A stretch of DNA of 45,028 nucleotides from an uncultured Collinsella sp. (GTDB taxonomy: Bacteria; Actinomycetota; Coriobacteriia; Coriobacteriales; Coriobacteriaceae), in assembly GCA_902493375.1 (NCBI GenBank), contig CABUPH010000017.1, forward strand, positions 1 through 45,028, given 5' to 3'. A program made the translations under genes and the position numbers. This document shows positions 1-8,877 of this stretch, in pieces (position 1 is the first letter of the stretch; the number at the start of each line of letters is the position of its first letter). Under the pieces are notes generated by a model. The model saw only the letters and a list, made by a program, of their open reading frames with translations. It was not told the DNA's origin and did no database searches.

Positions 1-60
1 GCTGAGCGGTTGGCGGTACCGGTGGAGTTCGCCGTTTTTCTCATAAGCTCCACCAATAGT
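1..60 (+). other. possible 3' end of a structural RNA
   Basis: The window begins inside a G+C-rich stretch that ends AGCTCCACCA (about 46-55) and is followed within about 10 bases by a strong terminator. The GGTGGAG at 20-26 can pair with the CTCCACC near 48-54. A CTCCACCA terminus is what tmRNA genes usually end with, but I cannot find a convincing T-arm just before it, so this is only a guess. No protein frame is convincing here. Confidence 0.2.
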
Positions 61-65
61 TACAA

Positions 66-97
66 GCAGGTAGAGAAGTGTCTCTACCTGCTTTTTT
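66..97 (+). terminator. rho-independent terminator
   Basis: An 11-bp perfect stem (GCAGGTAGAGA / TCTCTACCTGC) with a 3-base loop is followed by TTTTTT. It ends a plus-strand transcript that starts outside the window. Confidence 0.9.
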
Positions 98-110
98 ATT
101 ACTTACAGAT

Positions 111-344
111 ACCGCGGAGAATCGAACTCTGCGCAGGGCGCGGGCGTAAAGAAAACGCGTAAGCGTTTTTAGCCCGCGGGCGAGGACGCCGGCAGGCGGC
201 CGAAGCCGGTGCGGATTTGCGAAGCAAATACGCGGATTCTCCGCGCAAACTTCCGACTCAAAACGGATGCGATGTTTATCGAATCTCAGCTGGCCTCGCC
301 CAGCATCAACGGATCCCCCCGTACCGCGGAGAATCGAACTCTGC
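111..344. repeat. T-arm-like direct repeats with inverted-repeat ends
   Basis: A 22-bp sequence beginning ACCGCGGAGAATCGAACT occurs twice as an exact direct repeat, at 111-132 and 323-344. Read on the minus strand it resembles a tRNA T-arm (GAGTTCGATTCTC). The inverted version GATTCTCCGCG lies near 235-245, so 113-245 is bracketed by 11-bp inverted ends. Inside are hairpins AAAACGC-GTAA-GCGTTTT (152-169) and ATTTGC-GAA-GCAAAT (about 217-231). No gene is seen in 98-415. The architecture resembles the spacer between the tRNA-Glu units near 19223-19324. Confidence 0.6.
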
Positions 345-415
345 TCCAAAACCTGCGCGCTCGCCATCTCAAAACTGGGTAGAAGAAAGCCAAAACGCAA
401 TCGCAGGAGGTCAAT

Positions 416-1294
416 ATGACTGCAGAAGATAAGGCAAAGAACGCCGGCAAGGTCGCGCTCGTCCTGGAGGGCGGTAGTTTTCGCGGGCAGTTTACCGCGG
501 GCGTGCTCGACGTTCTCATGGAGGCGGGCGTCGAGATTCCGGCTGTCTACGGTGTATCGGCAGGCGCTCTCAACGGCGTGAACTACAAGTCGCACCAGAT
601 CGGCCGTGCCAACCGCATCAACCTGGCTTTCTGCAACGACAGCCGTTTCATGGGCGCCGCATCGTTTGCGTCCACGGGCTCTATCGTCGGCTACGACTTT
701 ATCTTCAACGATGTCCAGGACCGCCTGGATCCCTTTGACAACGAGACGTTCGATGCGAGTCCCATCGAGATGTACGCCGTCGCGACGGACATGCTCTTTG
801 GAACCGCTGCCTACCTGCCGGTCAAAAGCGCCGTGCTCGATCTCGACGCTGTGCGCGCCTCGACGTCGCTGCCGCTGGTGACACCGCCGGTCGTGATTGA
901 CGGGCACAAATACGTCGATGGCGGCGTGGCCGATTCGGTTCCTATCGAGCATGTGCTCGAGGAGGCGGGCTTCGACCGTGCGGTCGTCATCGTCACGCAG
1001 GACCGCTCGTACGAGAAAAAGCCCTACGAGTTTTTGCCGGCCGCGCGCGCCCGCTATGCCGACTACCCCTATCTGCTCGAGGCTATCGAGACGCGCCACG
1101 ACCGCTACAACATGCAGCGCATGCACCTGTGGAAGTATGAGCGCGAGGGCCGCGCGCTGGTCGTCGCTCCGCAAAAGCCGGTTGAGGTCGGCCATGTCGA
1201 GCACGATTCGGCAAAGCTTTTGGACCTGTATATCCAGGGCCGTCAGGAGGCAAAGCGCCTGCTCGCGGAAATCCAAGAGTTCGTTGAGCGCTAG
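416..1294 (+). CDS. patatin-like phospholipase family protein
   Basis: A 292-aa protein with the marks of a patatin-type serine lipid acyl hydrolase. The oxyanion-hole glycine segment GGSFRG is at residues 19-24, the nucleophile elbow GVSAG has Ser48, and the dyad Asp is in the VDGG motif (Asp168). These form the Ser-Asp dyad of bacterial patatins such as the RssA/YjjU-like cytosolic group. No signal peptide or membrane segment is visible, so it probably acts in the cytoplasm or at the inner face of the membrane; the substrate is unknown. The ATG at 416 is preceded by AGGAGGTCAAT, a strong ribosome binding site. It lies between the repeat region and the rplM promoter and has no obvious partner gene. 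Confidence 0.88.
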   Translation: MTAEDKAKNAGKVALVLEGGSFRGQFTAGVLDVLMEAGVEIPAVYGVSAGALNGVNYKSHQIGRANRINLAFCNDSRFMGAASFASTGSIVGYDFIFNDVQDRLDPFDNETFDASPIEMYAVATDMLFGTAAYLPVKSAVLDLDAVRASTSLPLVTPPVVIDGHKYVDGGVADSVPIEHVLEEAGFDRAVVIVTQDRSYEKKPYEFLPAARARYADYPYLLEAIETRHDRYNMQRMHLWKYEREGRALVVAPQKPVEVGHVEHDSAKLLDLYIQGRQEAKRLLAEIQEFVER

Positions 1295-1393
1295 CGACGG
1301 CGAACCCTCAAAAATGAAAACAGCTAAAGAGCTGGAAAAATCACAGCTCGTGGATGACATGTGCAGAAACTCTGGTCGGAGCCAAAATACCTG

Positions 1394-1421
1394 TTGACTC
1401 GTACGGCGAGCGGGGTAATAT
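1394..1421 (+). promoter_or_regulatory. rplM-rpsI promoter
   Basis: TTGACT (1394-1399), a 16-bp spacer and TAATAT (1416-1421) make a good sigma-A-type promoter about 65 bases before rplM. The roughly 60-base leader could carry a ribosomal-protein leader structure, but I cannot match it to a known L13 leader. Confidence 0.65.
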
Positions 1422-1487
1422 GGACGGGTTACTTGCAGAGCCCCGTGAATCTCTGTAACAACACGTACTGTACATGGAGGAGTCTAA

Positions 1488-1931
1488 GTGATTTCGAAAT
1501 CGACTCACTACGCCAAGCAGGGCGAGGTCCAGCGCAACTGGGTTCTCGTCGACGCCGATGGTGCTGTCCTGGGTCGTCTTGCCACCCAGATCGCAATGAT
1601 CCTGCGCGGTAAGAACAAGCCCCAGTTCACGCCCAACAGCGACTGCGGCGACTTCGTTGTCGTCATCAACGCCGATAAGGTCCAGCTTACCGGTAACAAG
1701 GCCGACACGAAGACCTATTATCGCCACAGCGGCTACAACGGCGGCCTCAAGGCTGAGAGCTTCCGCCAGGCTATGGAGAAGCACCCGGAGAAGGTCATCG
1801 AGCGCGCCGTTCGCGGCATGCTGCCCAAGACCACCCTCGGCCGTGCCCAGATGACCAAGCTTAAGGTCTACGCTGGTGCCGAGCATCCGCATGCTGCCCA
1901 GAACCCCACGAAGATTGAGCTGGAGGCTTAA
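1488..1931 (+). CDS. rplM: 50S ribosomal protein L13
   Basis: A 147-aa protein with the usual L13 length and signatures: NWVLVDADGAVLGRLAT near the N-terminus, a KTYYRHSGYNGG stretch in the middle, and RAVRGMLPKTTLGR followed by LKVYAGAEHPHAAQ at the C-terminus. It is an early-assembling 23S rRNA binder of the large subunit. The start is GTG at 1488, placed by the ATGGAGGAG ribosome binding site just upstream. It precedes rpsI by 2 bases, the usual L13-S9 operon, under the promoter at 1394-1421. Confidence 0.97.
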   Translation: MISKSTHYAKQGEVQRNWVLVDADGAVLGRLATQIAMILRGKNKPQFTPNSDCGDFVVVINADKVQLTGNKADTKTYYRHSGYNGGLKAESFRQAMEKHPEKVIERAVRGMLPKTTLGRAQMTKLKVYAGAEHPHAAQNPTKIELEA

Positions 1932-1933
1932 AG

Positions 1934-2329
<396 letters not shown>

Positions 2330-2361
2330 GGTTTTATCTCCTTTCGAGATACAATGTACAA

Positions 2362-2403
2362 GCGGGGCCTGCCGATTCCTCGGCGGGTCCCGCTTTTCTT
2401 TTT
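2362..2403 (+). terminator. rho-independent terminator after rpsI
   Basis: An imperfect GC-rich stem (GCGGGGCCTGCCG / CGGCGGGTCCCGC) with a short loop is followed by TTTTCTTTTT. It closes the L13-S9 transcript. Confidence 0.9.
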
Positions 2404-2452
2404 CGACTAGGGTGGGCGGTTGCATATCGCCTGCTAGGGAAGGAGCAATCCT

Positions 2453-3790
2453 ATGCCCCAGAACATCTTCGGTACCGACGGCGTCCGTGGTGTCGCCAAC
2501 GCCGACCTCTCGTGCGACCTCGCGTTTCGCCTGGGCCGCGCGGCGACCAAGTTTCTTGGTCCGGATATCTGCATCGGCCGTGACACGCGCCTTTCGGGCA
2601 CCATGCTCGAGAGCGCTCTGACCGCCGGCATTATGGCCGAGGGCGGCCGCCCGCATTGCTGCGGCGTTATCCCCACGCCTGCCGTGGCGCTGCTCACTGT
2701 TCAAAACGAGCTCGACGGCGGCATCGTCATCTCCGCTTCGCACAATCCGCCGGAGTTCAACGGCATCAAGTTCTTTAGCCGCAAGGGCATGAAGCTTCCC
2801 GATGCTGTCGAGGAAGAGATCAGCGCCTGGGTCATGTCCGAGGAAGCCATGGCTGCCGACACGCTGCCGACCGGTGCCGGCGTGGGCCACATTATCAAGA
2901 TGAAGGACGCTCGCAAGGCATACGTAGACCACGCCATCGATACGCTTGATGGCCTGAGGCTTGACGGCCTGGTCGTTGCCGTTGACTGCGGCCACGGTGC
3001 TTCCTGCCAGACTACGCCCGCCGCACTGCAGCGCTTAGGTGCCACGGTCCATGCCATCAACACCGATTACTGCGGCACCGACATCAATGTCGAGTGCGGC
3101 TCCACTCACCTCGAGCCCCTGCGCGAGCTCGTGCTGCGCACCCACGCCGATATCGGCCTGGCTCACGACGGCGACGCCGACCGCGTACTGTTCGTGGACA
3201 GCGAGGGCAATGAGATCGACGGTGACTACATCCTGGCTATCTGCGGTTCTGACCTCGCCGCTCGCGGCAAGCTCGCCAACTCCGAGATCGTCTCGACCGT
3301 CATGTGCAATCTGGGCTTCTCCATCGCTATGAAGGAGCAGGGCTTCGAGATGGTCCAGACCGCCGTGGGTGACCGCTACGTTTTGGAGCGCATGCTCGCG
3401 GATGGCGCCGTCATCGGCGGCGAACAGTCCGGCCACATCATCTTCTTGGAGCACAACACCACCGGTGACGGCCTGGTGACGGCTCTGCAGCTGCTGGCCG
3501 TGCTCAAGCGCACCGGTCGTACCCTCACCGATCTTGCCGGCATCATGAAGAAGTACCCGCAGGTACTCGTCAACGTGCATTCCGACAACAAGGCTGGTCT
3601 GGACGATTGCCAGCCCATCTGGGATGCCGTCGCTGCTGCCGAGAAGGAGCTTGACGGCCGCGGCCGCATTCTGGTGCGCCCGAGCGGTACCGAGCCGCTG
3701 GTCCGCGTTATGGCCGAGGCCGAGACGCACGAGCTGACCCAGCGCGTTGTTGACGACATCGTCGAGGTTGTCAAGCGCGAACTTCCCTAA
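2453..3790 (+). CDS. glmM: phosphoglucosamine mutase
   Basis: A 445-aa alpha-D-phosphohexomutase that converts glucosamine-6-phosphate to glucosamine-1-phosphate for UDP-GlcNAc and cell-wall synthesis. The four family loops are present: N-terminal FGTDGVRG, the active-site SASHNPPEFNGIK (phosphorylated Ser about residue 96), the magnesium loop DGDADR, and the sugar- and phosphate-binding motifs GGEQSGH and RPSGTEPLVRV. The length is normal. The ATG has GAAGGAG upstream. It lies two genes before nagB, so synthesis and breakdown of glucosamine phosphate are encoded close together. Confidence 0.97.
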   Translation: MPQNIFGTDGVRGVANADLSCDLAFRLGRAATKFLGPDICIGRDTRLSGTMLESALTAGIMAEGGRPHCCGVIPTPAVALLTVQNELDGGIVISASHNPPEFNGIKFFSRKGMKLPDAVEEEISAWVMSEEAMAADTLPTGAGVGHIIKMKDARKAYVDHAIDTLDGLRLDGLVVAVDCGHGASCQTTPAALQRLGATVHAINTDYCGTDINVECGSTHLEPLRELVLRTHADIGLAHDGDADRVLFVDSEGNEIDGDYILAICGSDLAARGKLANSEIVSTVMCNLGFSIAMKEQGFEMVQTAVGDRYVLERMLADGAVIGGEQSGHIIFLEHNTTGDGLVTALQLLAVLKRTGRTLTDLAGIMKKYPQVLVNVHSDNKAGLDDCQPIWDAVAAAEKELDGRGRILVRPSGTEPLVRVMAEAETHELTQRVVDDIVEVVKRELP

Positions 3791-3861
3791 TGGTCAAAAA
3801 CGAGTGCCAAGTGGTAAACTGTTAAGGCTATTTTGGTCGATTGGTATGTCCGAGGGGGAGC

Positions 3862-4359
3862 ATGTTCACTAAAGTCCTAAGGTCTTTTGGTATGCGTGGT
3901 CGAGTCCTTACGCTGGATGCTCCCATCTCGGGCGACGTCATTCCGTTGTCCGAGGTCAATGACCAGACATTTGCCACCGGCCTTTTGGGCCAGGGCGTGG
4001 CGATTCAGCCTACCGGCACGCGCGTGATTGCACCGGCTGATGCCAAGGTCGAGGCCATTTTTCCCACGGGACACGCTGTTGCGCTTAACACGGTCGATGG
4101 CTTGGACGTGCTCATCCACGTTGGTTTGGACACTGTTCAGCTTGAGGGCAAGCACTTTACCGTACATGCGCAAGTGGGTGACATCGTCCATAAGGGCGAT
4201 GTGCTCATTGAGTTCGATCGCGAGGCAATTGCTGCCGAGGGCTACGATGTGACGGTTCCCATCTTGGTGTGCAATTCCGTTGAGTTCTCGAGTATCAAGG
4301 GCTCCGTTGGCGTGCATGTCGAAGAGATGGACCAGCTCATCGTTGCTCGCGAGCGCTAG
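3862..4359 (+). CDS. crr: PTS glucose-type EIIA component
   Basis: A free-standing 165-aa EIIA of the glucose family. It accepts phosphate from HPr on the histidine of LIHVGLDTVQLEGKHF (His86, equivalent to the active His of E. coli IIAGlc) and passes it to an EIIB domain. I chose ATG 3862 because CGAGGGGGAGC lies directly upstream; an in-frame TTG at 3841 is not supported. It has no EIIB or EIIC next to it, whereas the EIICB at 31744 lacks an EIIA, so the two may work together (inference). Its position between glmM and nagB also suggests a role in amino-sugar uptake. The symbol is by family resemblance. Confidence 0.88.
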   Translation: MFTKVLRSFGMRGRVLTLDAPISGDVIPLSEVNDQTFATGLLGQGVAIQPTGTRVIAPADAKVEAIFPTGHAVALNTVDGLDVLIHVGLDTVQLEGKHFTVHAQVGDIVHKGDVLIEFDREAIAAEGYDVTVPILVCNSVEFSSIKGSVGVHVEEMDQLIVARER

Positions 4360-4631
4360 CAAGTGCACGTGGCCATTAGCCTACAATTCAAACACGTTTA
4401 CGGAGGGCGCCCTTGAAAGAGGACGCCCTCCGTGGCAAGATGGGGTTTGTCCGAAGCTAAAAGGCTTCGGGTCACCGTGGACGGGCAGGGGCCTCGACGC
4501 GGCTAGACACGAGACACATACATTACGCGACCTCGCCCTGGTGGCCGCACACGTTGGTTGCGGCCGACGCGGGCCGCGGGCAAGTGCTTGTAAGGGGAGC
4601 CTTGCCTCTCTTGTACGAGAAAGGACGCGTA
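4360..4631 (+). promoter_or_regulatory. structured nagB leader region
   Basis: The 272 bases between the EIIA gene and nagB hold three perfect hairpins: a 10-bp arm pair at 4400-4433, CCGAAGC/GCTTCGG at 4451-4470 and GGCCGCA/TGCGGCC at 4543-4565. None is followed by a T-run, so they are not ordinary terminators. I could not match the region to a glmS ribozyme or any riboswitch I know. It may be a structured mRNA leader. Confidence 0.4.
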
Positions 4632-5360
4632 ATGAAGATCATTAAAGCTAAAGACTACGAGGATATGAGCCGCAAGGCCGCCAATATTATCTCGGCGCAG
4701 GTTATCCTCAAGCCCGACTGTGTGCTGGGCCTTGCCACTGGCTCCACCCCGATCGGTGCCTACAAGCAGCTCGCTGCTTGGTACGAGAAGGGCGACGTCG
4801 ACTTTGCCGAGGTCAGCACCTACAACCTGGACGAGTATCGCGGCCTTTCGCACGACGATCCCCAGAGCTATCACTACTTTATGCGTGAGAACTTCTTCGA
4901 TCACATCAACATCGACCTGAACAACACGCATGTGCCCGACGGTTCCAACCCCGACGCCGCCGCTGCCTGCTCTGAGTACGACAAGATCGTCGCCGCCGCC
5001 GGTTACCCGGATCTGCAGCTGCTCGGCATTGGCAACAACGGCCACATCGGCTTCAACGAGCCCGATGACCACTTCTCCAAGGGCACGCACTGCGTCGACC
5101 TCACCGAGAGCACCATTCAGGCCAACAGCCGCCTGTTCGACAGCATCGACGACGTTCCCCGTCAGGCCTACACCATGGGCACCCAGACCATCATGTATGC
5201 CCGCATGATCCTGGTCGTCGCTAACGGCGAGGCCAAGGCTCAGGCCGTGCATGACATGTGCTATGGCCCGGTTACGCCCGCGTGCCCGGCTTCGATCCTG
5301 CAGCTGCACACCAACTGCGTTGTCGTTGCCGACGAGGCTGCCCTTTCGCTCTGCGAGTAG
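4632..5360 (+). CDS. nagB: glucosamine-6-phosphate deaminase
   Basis: A 242-aa enzyme that turns glucosamine-6-phosphate into fructose-6-phosphate and ammonia. It shows the LGLATGSTPIGAYKQL phosphate-binding segment, the catalytic YNLDEYRGL segment, LGIGNNGHIGFNEP with the active-site His, and GEAKAQAV near the C-terminus. The length matches Firmicutes/Actinobacteria NagB, which lack the longer enteric C-terminal region. The start at 4632 follows GAGAAAGGACGCGTA; an upstream in-frame alternative would add 26 residues unlike NagB. It probably opposes glmM-linked synthesis when amino sugars are used as carbon and nitrogen source. A terminator follows. Confidence 0.95.
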   Translation: MKIIKAKDYEDMSRKAANIISAQVILKPDCVLGLATGSTPIGAYKQLAAWYEKGDVDFAEVSTYNLDEYRGLSHDDPQSYHYFMRENFFDHINIDLNNTHVPDGSNPDAAAACSEYDKIVAAAGYPDLQLLGIGNNGHIGFNEPDDHFSKGTHCVDLTESTIQANSRLFDSIDDVPRQAYTMGTQTIMYARMILVVANGEAKAQAVHDMCYGPVTPACPASILQLHTNCVVVADEAALSLCE

Positions 5361-5393
5361 CGCGAATCCTGCACCTCGACATAGCCCTGCCTA

Positions 5394-5421
5394 AGGCCTC
5401 CGCTTTGCGGGGGCCTTTTTG
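5394..5421 (+). terminator. rho-independent terminator after nagB
   Basis: AGGCCTCCGC pairs with GCGGGGGCCT around a short TTT loop and is followed by TTTTTG. Confidence 0.88.
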
Positions 5422-5808
5422 TTATCCCTCTCCGCCCGCTTGACCAAAATCTTGCCGCAAGCTTGACGAATGCCGGATGCCCAACAGCTTGATTCATTCC
5501 ATACCAGATTCTATGCAAAAATGCCACTAAAAGGTCGTAGACGGTAGCGGGTGCTAGGCGAGTTGAATGACATAGCTGAACCTTGTTCATTTGCGTTACA
5601 CTGCCGCTTAGATGGGACAAGCTGACAAGCTCATTTACCTGCTTAAAGACCGATTAGTCGGGGGATTAATAACAATCGGCCCTCGCTGTACAAAAACTTG
5701 CCGCTTGCGTACCAAAAGACAACCTAGAACACAAGGTCGCTCTATTCATAGCGCGGCTTGTATGGTCTTGCGGTTACAGTGTCCATACGGTCGAGTTGAG
5801 GAGCGGGC
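5422..5808. other. gene-free intergenic region
   Basis: About 390 bases without a supported gene. A 67-codon open frame at 5612-5815 lacks a ribosome binding site and recognisable sequence. A short CCGATT/AATCGG hairpin lies near 5651-5680. No convincing promoter was found, although transcription of the regulator at 5809 must start here. Confidence 0.5.
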
Positions 5809-8808
5809 ATGGTAAACGATTTGGGCAGTATGGACGACCTCGAGCTGATGCCGCTGGGCGGTGGCTATATGGTGCGACGCGAACGCTTGATGAATGAGCT
5901 TCTCGCCAAGGGCCGAAAGGCCGGCATCGTGGTTCTTTATGCGCCCGACGGGTTTGGGAAGACCTCGGTGCTGTTGCAGTACACCCATGAGGTTAAATGC
6001 GACCCGACGCGAGGCCCCGTGCGGATTATCGAGGCCGATCGCGCCACTGGGCGCGAGGTGTTTATGCAGCTCGAGGTGGTTACCGAAGAACTCAAAGACA
6101 AACCGCACTCCCTTATCGCGATTGATAATGTGCCAAACCTCGATCAGCACGATACCGAAGACCTCATCGACAGGATTCGCGGCCTGCGCGCTATGGGGGT
6201 GGGGGTCTTTATCTCCTGCCGTCCTTCAAATCGTCAACTGATTCATGGGCTGGGCGATTCGGTTAAGATCAATGCGCAGATGCTCAAGGTGCATGCCTAT
6301 GAGTATTCGGCGTGGGCATCGGCGTTTTCGATCAGCACATCGCTCGACTTTTATCAGCTCACGCAGGGCGTGCCCGAGCTCGTTTCGGCATTGCAGACGG
6401 GTCTGTATGGCCAAGGCGACGTAGCCGGTCTGCTCGAAAACGAGATTGTCAACGTATATGGCGCGGCACTTGTCGACCTGGCTTCGCTCGACAATAATGC
6501 ACTGTTTTGCGTGGCATGTCTCATGATTTTGATGGGCGAGGGCAATATCGCAGAACTCGAGGCTTGCGGGGTGAGGCTATCGATGGTCGACCAGTCCTAC
6601 TTCGTACGCGACTACCCGATCTTTGGCTTGGACCCCGCCGAGCGGAGTTTTACGTGTCTGGGCACGGAGGATAACGGACGCTTGCGCTTGCGTAAGTTGG
6701 TGGCCGAGGTTCGCCCCGAACTTGTTCCGAGGGCGGCCCGGATTTTGCTTAAGGCGGGCCGATGCGATGCGGCGATGGGCCTGGCGGACGCCTTTTTGGA
6801 CCGTGATGCGGTCCTTGAACTTGCTGGGCAGTATGGGGTCGATCTGGCTCTGACGGGGCACGGGGCCGATATCTGCCGAGCAGCGTTGGGCACGATCGAT
6901 GCCGAGGATCCGGCTCCAGAGCCAACGCCTGCCGAGGCGCTTGGCGTATATCTGGCAGCGGTCAGCGTGTCCAATACAAAGCTCGCTCGCTATATGGCAT
7001 CGGTCATCGAGCGCGGGGGCGAACGGGCGGCCTGCGAAATAGACCCTGTTTCATGGAGGGTGGCCCAGACACTGACGGCTGTTTGCTATGGGGACAACGG
7101 GCTTGGGCTTCCTGCGAACCTGGCCGTGCCAGAAATCGAGACATCCCATACCGCACTCGATATGTTGTCTGCGCATATCGAGGTCAAGCGCTGCCTGACC
7201 GAGCGGGGAGATGACGGCGGCGTTCTACAGCAGCTCAAAACGAGCAAGGCCTACGACTGTGAGCTCGACATCGCGGGGATTGTTATACGGGCCGATGGCA
7301 TGCTGGTGGAACTTTTTGACGGGTCGTTTGCGGGAACCGACGAGCGCGACGACGAGATGACGGTGATGCGGGAGGCGCTCGACGTACGTGGGCTTAAGGC
7401 GATGGCTATCTGGGTGCGCATGGTGTTGGCGGCACGGCGGCTCCTCTCCGGCTTGCCGGTAACCGACGACGCGGCGTTCAACGAGCTCGATCGTTTTGCC
7501 GTGCGCATGCGCGACAACCAGATTCAGCTGTTTGGCCTGTTGCTAGAAGGCTGGCAGTCGCTGGCAGAGGGACGGCCGGTTAATGCAAAGTTCCGTGCGG
7601 TCCAAGTGCTCAAACTTGCCGAGGAGTCGATTGCGTACATGCGCGATAACGCATTGCTGCTGGAGCGCGCGGCGTATCTGCGTAACACCTCGATGGTTTC
7701 GGTACGCGAGGAAGCGGAGTTGCTCGATATAAGCCAGACGCAGGTTGGTGGTGCAGAAGCCTGGATGGTGGCGCTGCATTTGGCTTGCGCGGGGCGAGAT
7801 AGCGATCTCGCGGCCTGGATGTCCATGAATCGCGCGGGGATTCTGGAACCATCGTATCGGCTCTTTGCGCGCCTTGCCATGCATTGTCTGGGCGAGCCGG
7901 CGACCAGGATTCGCAAGAAGCTTCCCGTGCGCGAGCTGTCGCGGTACTCGCTGCGCGACGATTTGGAAGGGGAGGGCGAGCGCCTGTTCCAGGCCGGCGA
8001 GGTTGAAGCCGTTGATACCATCGACCATATCGAGATTCGCATGTTTGGTGCGTTCCGCGCCGAGCGCGACGGGTTTCCCATCACGGACAAAATGTGGCGC
8101 CGCAAGAAGGCGGCGACACTTGCCGAGCGGCTTGCGCTGGGCATGGATGCGCTCGTCGATCGCGAGACGCTGGCCATGGAGCTGTGGCCCCATGCCGAGT
8201 TCAATAGCGCCCGCAACAACCTGTACTCGACGATATCGCGCTTGCGGTCGGCTTTGGGACCGACGCCGGATGGCAAGTCGTGTGTGCTCATCCAAAATGA
8301 ATGCATCGGACTCAACGGCGACTACGTCAAGACCGATGTACGGCTGTTTGACCAGATAAGCCGCGAGGTTTTGGGAAATCGCACGGGTGCGCGCGGGCCC
8401 CATTTAGTTGAGCTGTGCCTTAAGATTGAGCAGCTTTATGCCGGACCGCTGTATGTTCCCAATGGCTGTAACCCCACCTACTTTTTGCGTATGCGACGCA
8501 TTATGCAGTCAAAGTACATCGATTGCATGATTAAGGGAGCAAATGCCGCCCTAGAAGAAAACGACCTGCAGTCGGCGATTTGGCTGGCGGAGTCGGGGCT
8601 TCGGCAGGAAACGGCGCGTGAGGATATGGTGCGCTGCGCCATGCGCGTCTACAGTGCGGCGGGGCGGCGGCGCGATATCGTCGAGCTGTACAGCGGGCAT
8701 ATGCACCACCTGAGGGAGCAGGTCAATGGCGTGCCCGAGCCCGAGACGCGGCGTCTATACGAGCGCTTGGTGGAGGGGCGGCTCAATCGCGTGCTGGTCG
8801 AGCGATAA
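5809..8808 (+). CDS. ATPase-containing SARP/BTAD-type transcriptional regulator
   Basis: A 999-aa protein. The N-terminal part has a Walker A sequence APDGFGKTS (residues 45-53) and a Walker B-like LIAIDN (about 102-107), giving an NTPase module of the MalT/STAND kind. The middle (about 300-730) is helical and repeat-like without clear motifs. From about residue 735 there is a winged-helix segment (IEIRMFGAFRAERDG, then LAMELWPHAEFNSARNNLYSTISRLR) followed by a bacterial transcriptional activation domain to the end. This order, ATPase first and DNA-binding domain last, is that of large MalT-like activators. GAGGAGCGGGC precedes the ATG. Target genes and ligand are unknown; it stands alone between divergent or terminated units. 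Confidence 0.82.
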   Translation: MVNDLGSMDDLELMPLGGGYMVRRERLMNELLAKGRKAGIVVLYAPDGFGKTSVLLQYTHEVKCDPTRGPVRIIEADRATGREVFMQLEVVTEELKDKPHSLIAIDNVPNLDQHDTEDLIDRIRGLRAMGVGVFISCRPSNRQLIHGLGDSVKINAQMLKVHAYEYSAWASAFSISTSLDFYQLTQGVPELVSALQTGLYGQGDVAGLLENEIVNVYGAALVDLASLDNNALFCVACLMILMGEGNIAELEACGVRLSMVDQSYFVRDYPIFGLDPAERSFTCLGTEDNGRLRLRKLVAEVRPELVPRAARILLKAGRCDAAMGLADAFLDRDAVLELAGQYGVDLALTGHGADICRAALGTIDAEDPAPEPTPAEALGVYLAAVSVSNTKLARYMASVIERGGERAACEIDPVSWRVAQTLTAVCYGDNGLGLPANLAVPEIETSHTALDMLSAHIEVKRCLTERGDDGGVLQQLKTSKAYDCELDIAGIVIRADGMLVELFDGSFAGTDERDDEMTVMREALDVRGLKAMAIWVRMVLAARRLLSGLPVTDDAAFNELDRFAVRMRDNQIQLFGLLLEGWQSLAEGRPVNAKFRAVQVLKLAEESIAYMRDNALLLERAAYLRNTSMVSVREEAELLDISQTQVGGAEAWMVALHLACAGRDSDLAAWMSMNRAGILEPSYRLFARLAMHCLGEPATRIRKKLPVRELSRYSLRDDLEGEGERLFQAGEVEAVDTIDHIEIRMFGAFRAERDGFPITDKMWRRKKAATLAERLALGMDALVDRETLAMELWPHAEFNSARNNLYSTISRLRSALGPTPDGKSCVLIQNECIGLNGDYVKTDVRLFDQISREVLGNRTGARGPHLVELCLKIEQLYAGPLYVPNGCNPTYFLRMRRIMQSKYIDCMIKGANAALEENDLQSAIWLAESGLRQETAREDMVRCAMRVYSAAGRRRDIVELYSGHMHHLREQVNGVPEPETRRLYERLVEGRLNRVLVER

Positions 8809-8840
8809 AAAACGGGCGCCCGAAGTACTTGGGCACCCGT
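8806..8840 (-). terminator. rho-independent terminator for the yhbY-like gene
   Basis: ACGGGTGCCCAAG pairs with CTTCGGGCGCCCGT and is followed on the minus strand by TTTTTT. It overlaps the end of the convergent regulator gene, so it may also stop plus-strand transcripts weakly. Confidence 0.85.
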
Positions 8841-8877
8841 AAGCTTGCTATGTGTTGGCTCGCCGGATCATTGGCTC

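Noticed and set aside
41..1360. 439-codon minus-strand open frame
   Set aside because: It lies antisense to the patatin-like gene, which has a clear start, catalytic motifs and ribosome binding site.
3841..3861. TTG start for the EIIA gene
   Set aside because: The ATG at 3862 has the ribosome binding site directly before it and gives the normal EIIA length.
4400..4433. hairpin after the EIIA gene as a terminator
   Set aside because: The stem is strong but the following bases (GGCAAGATGG) are not a T-run; it was placed with the nagB leader instead.
5612..5815. 67-codon frame upstream of the SARP-type regulator
   Set aside because: It has no ribosome binding site, no family sequence, and runs into the regulator start.
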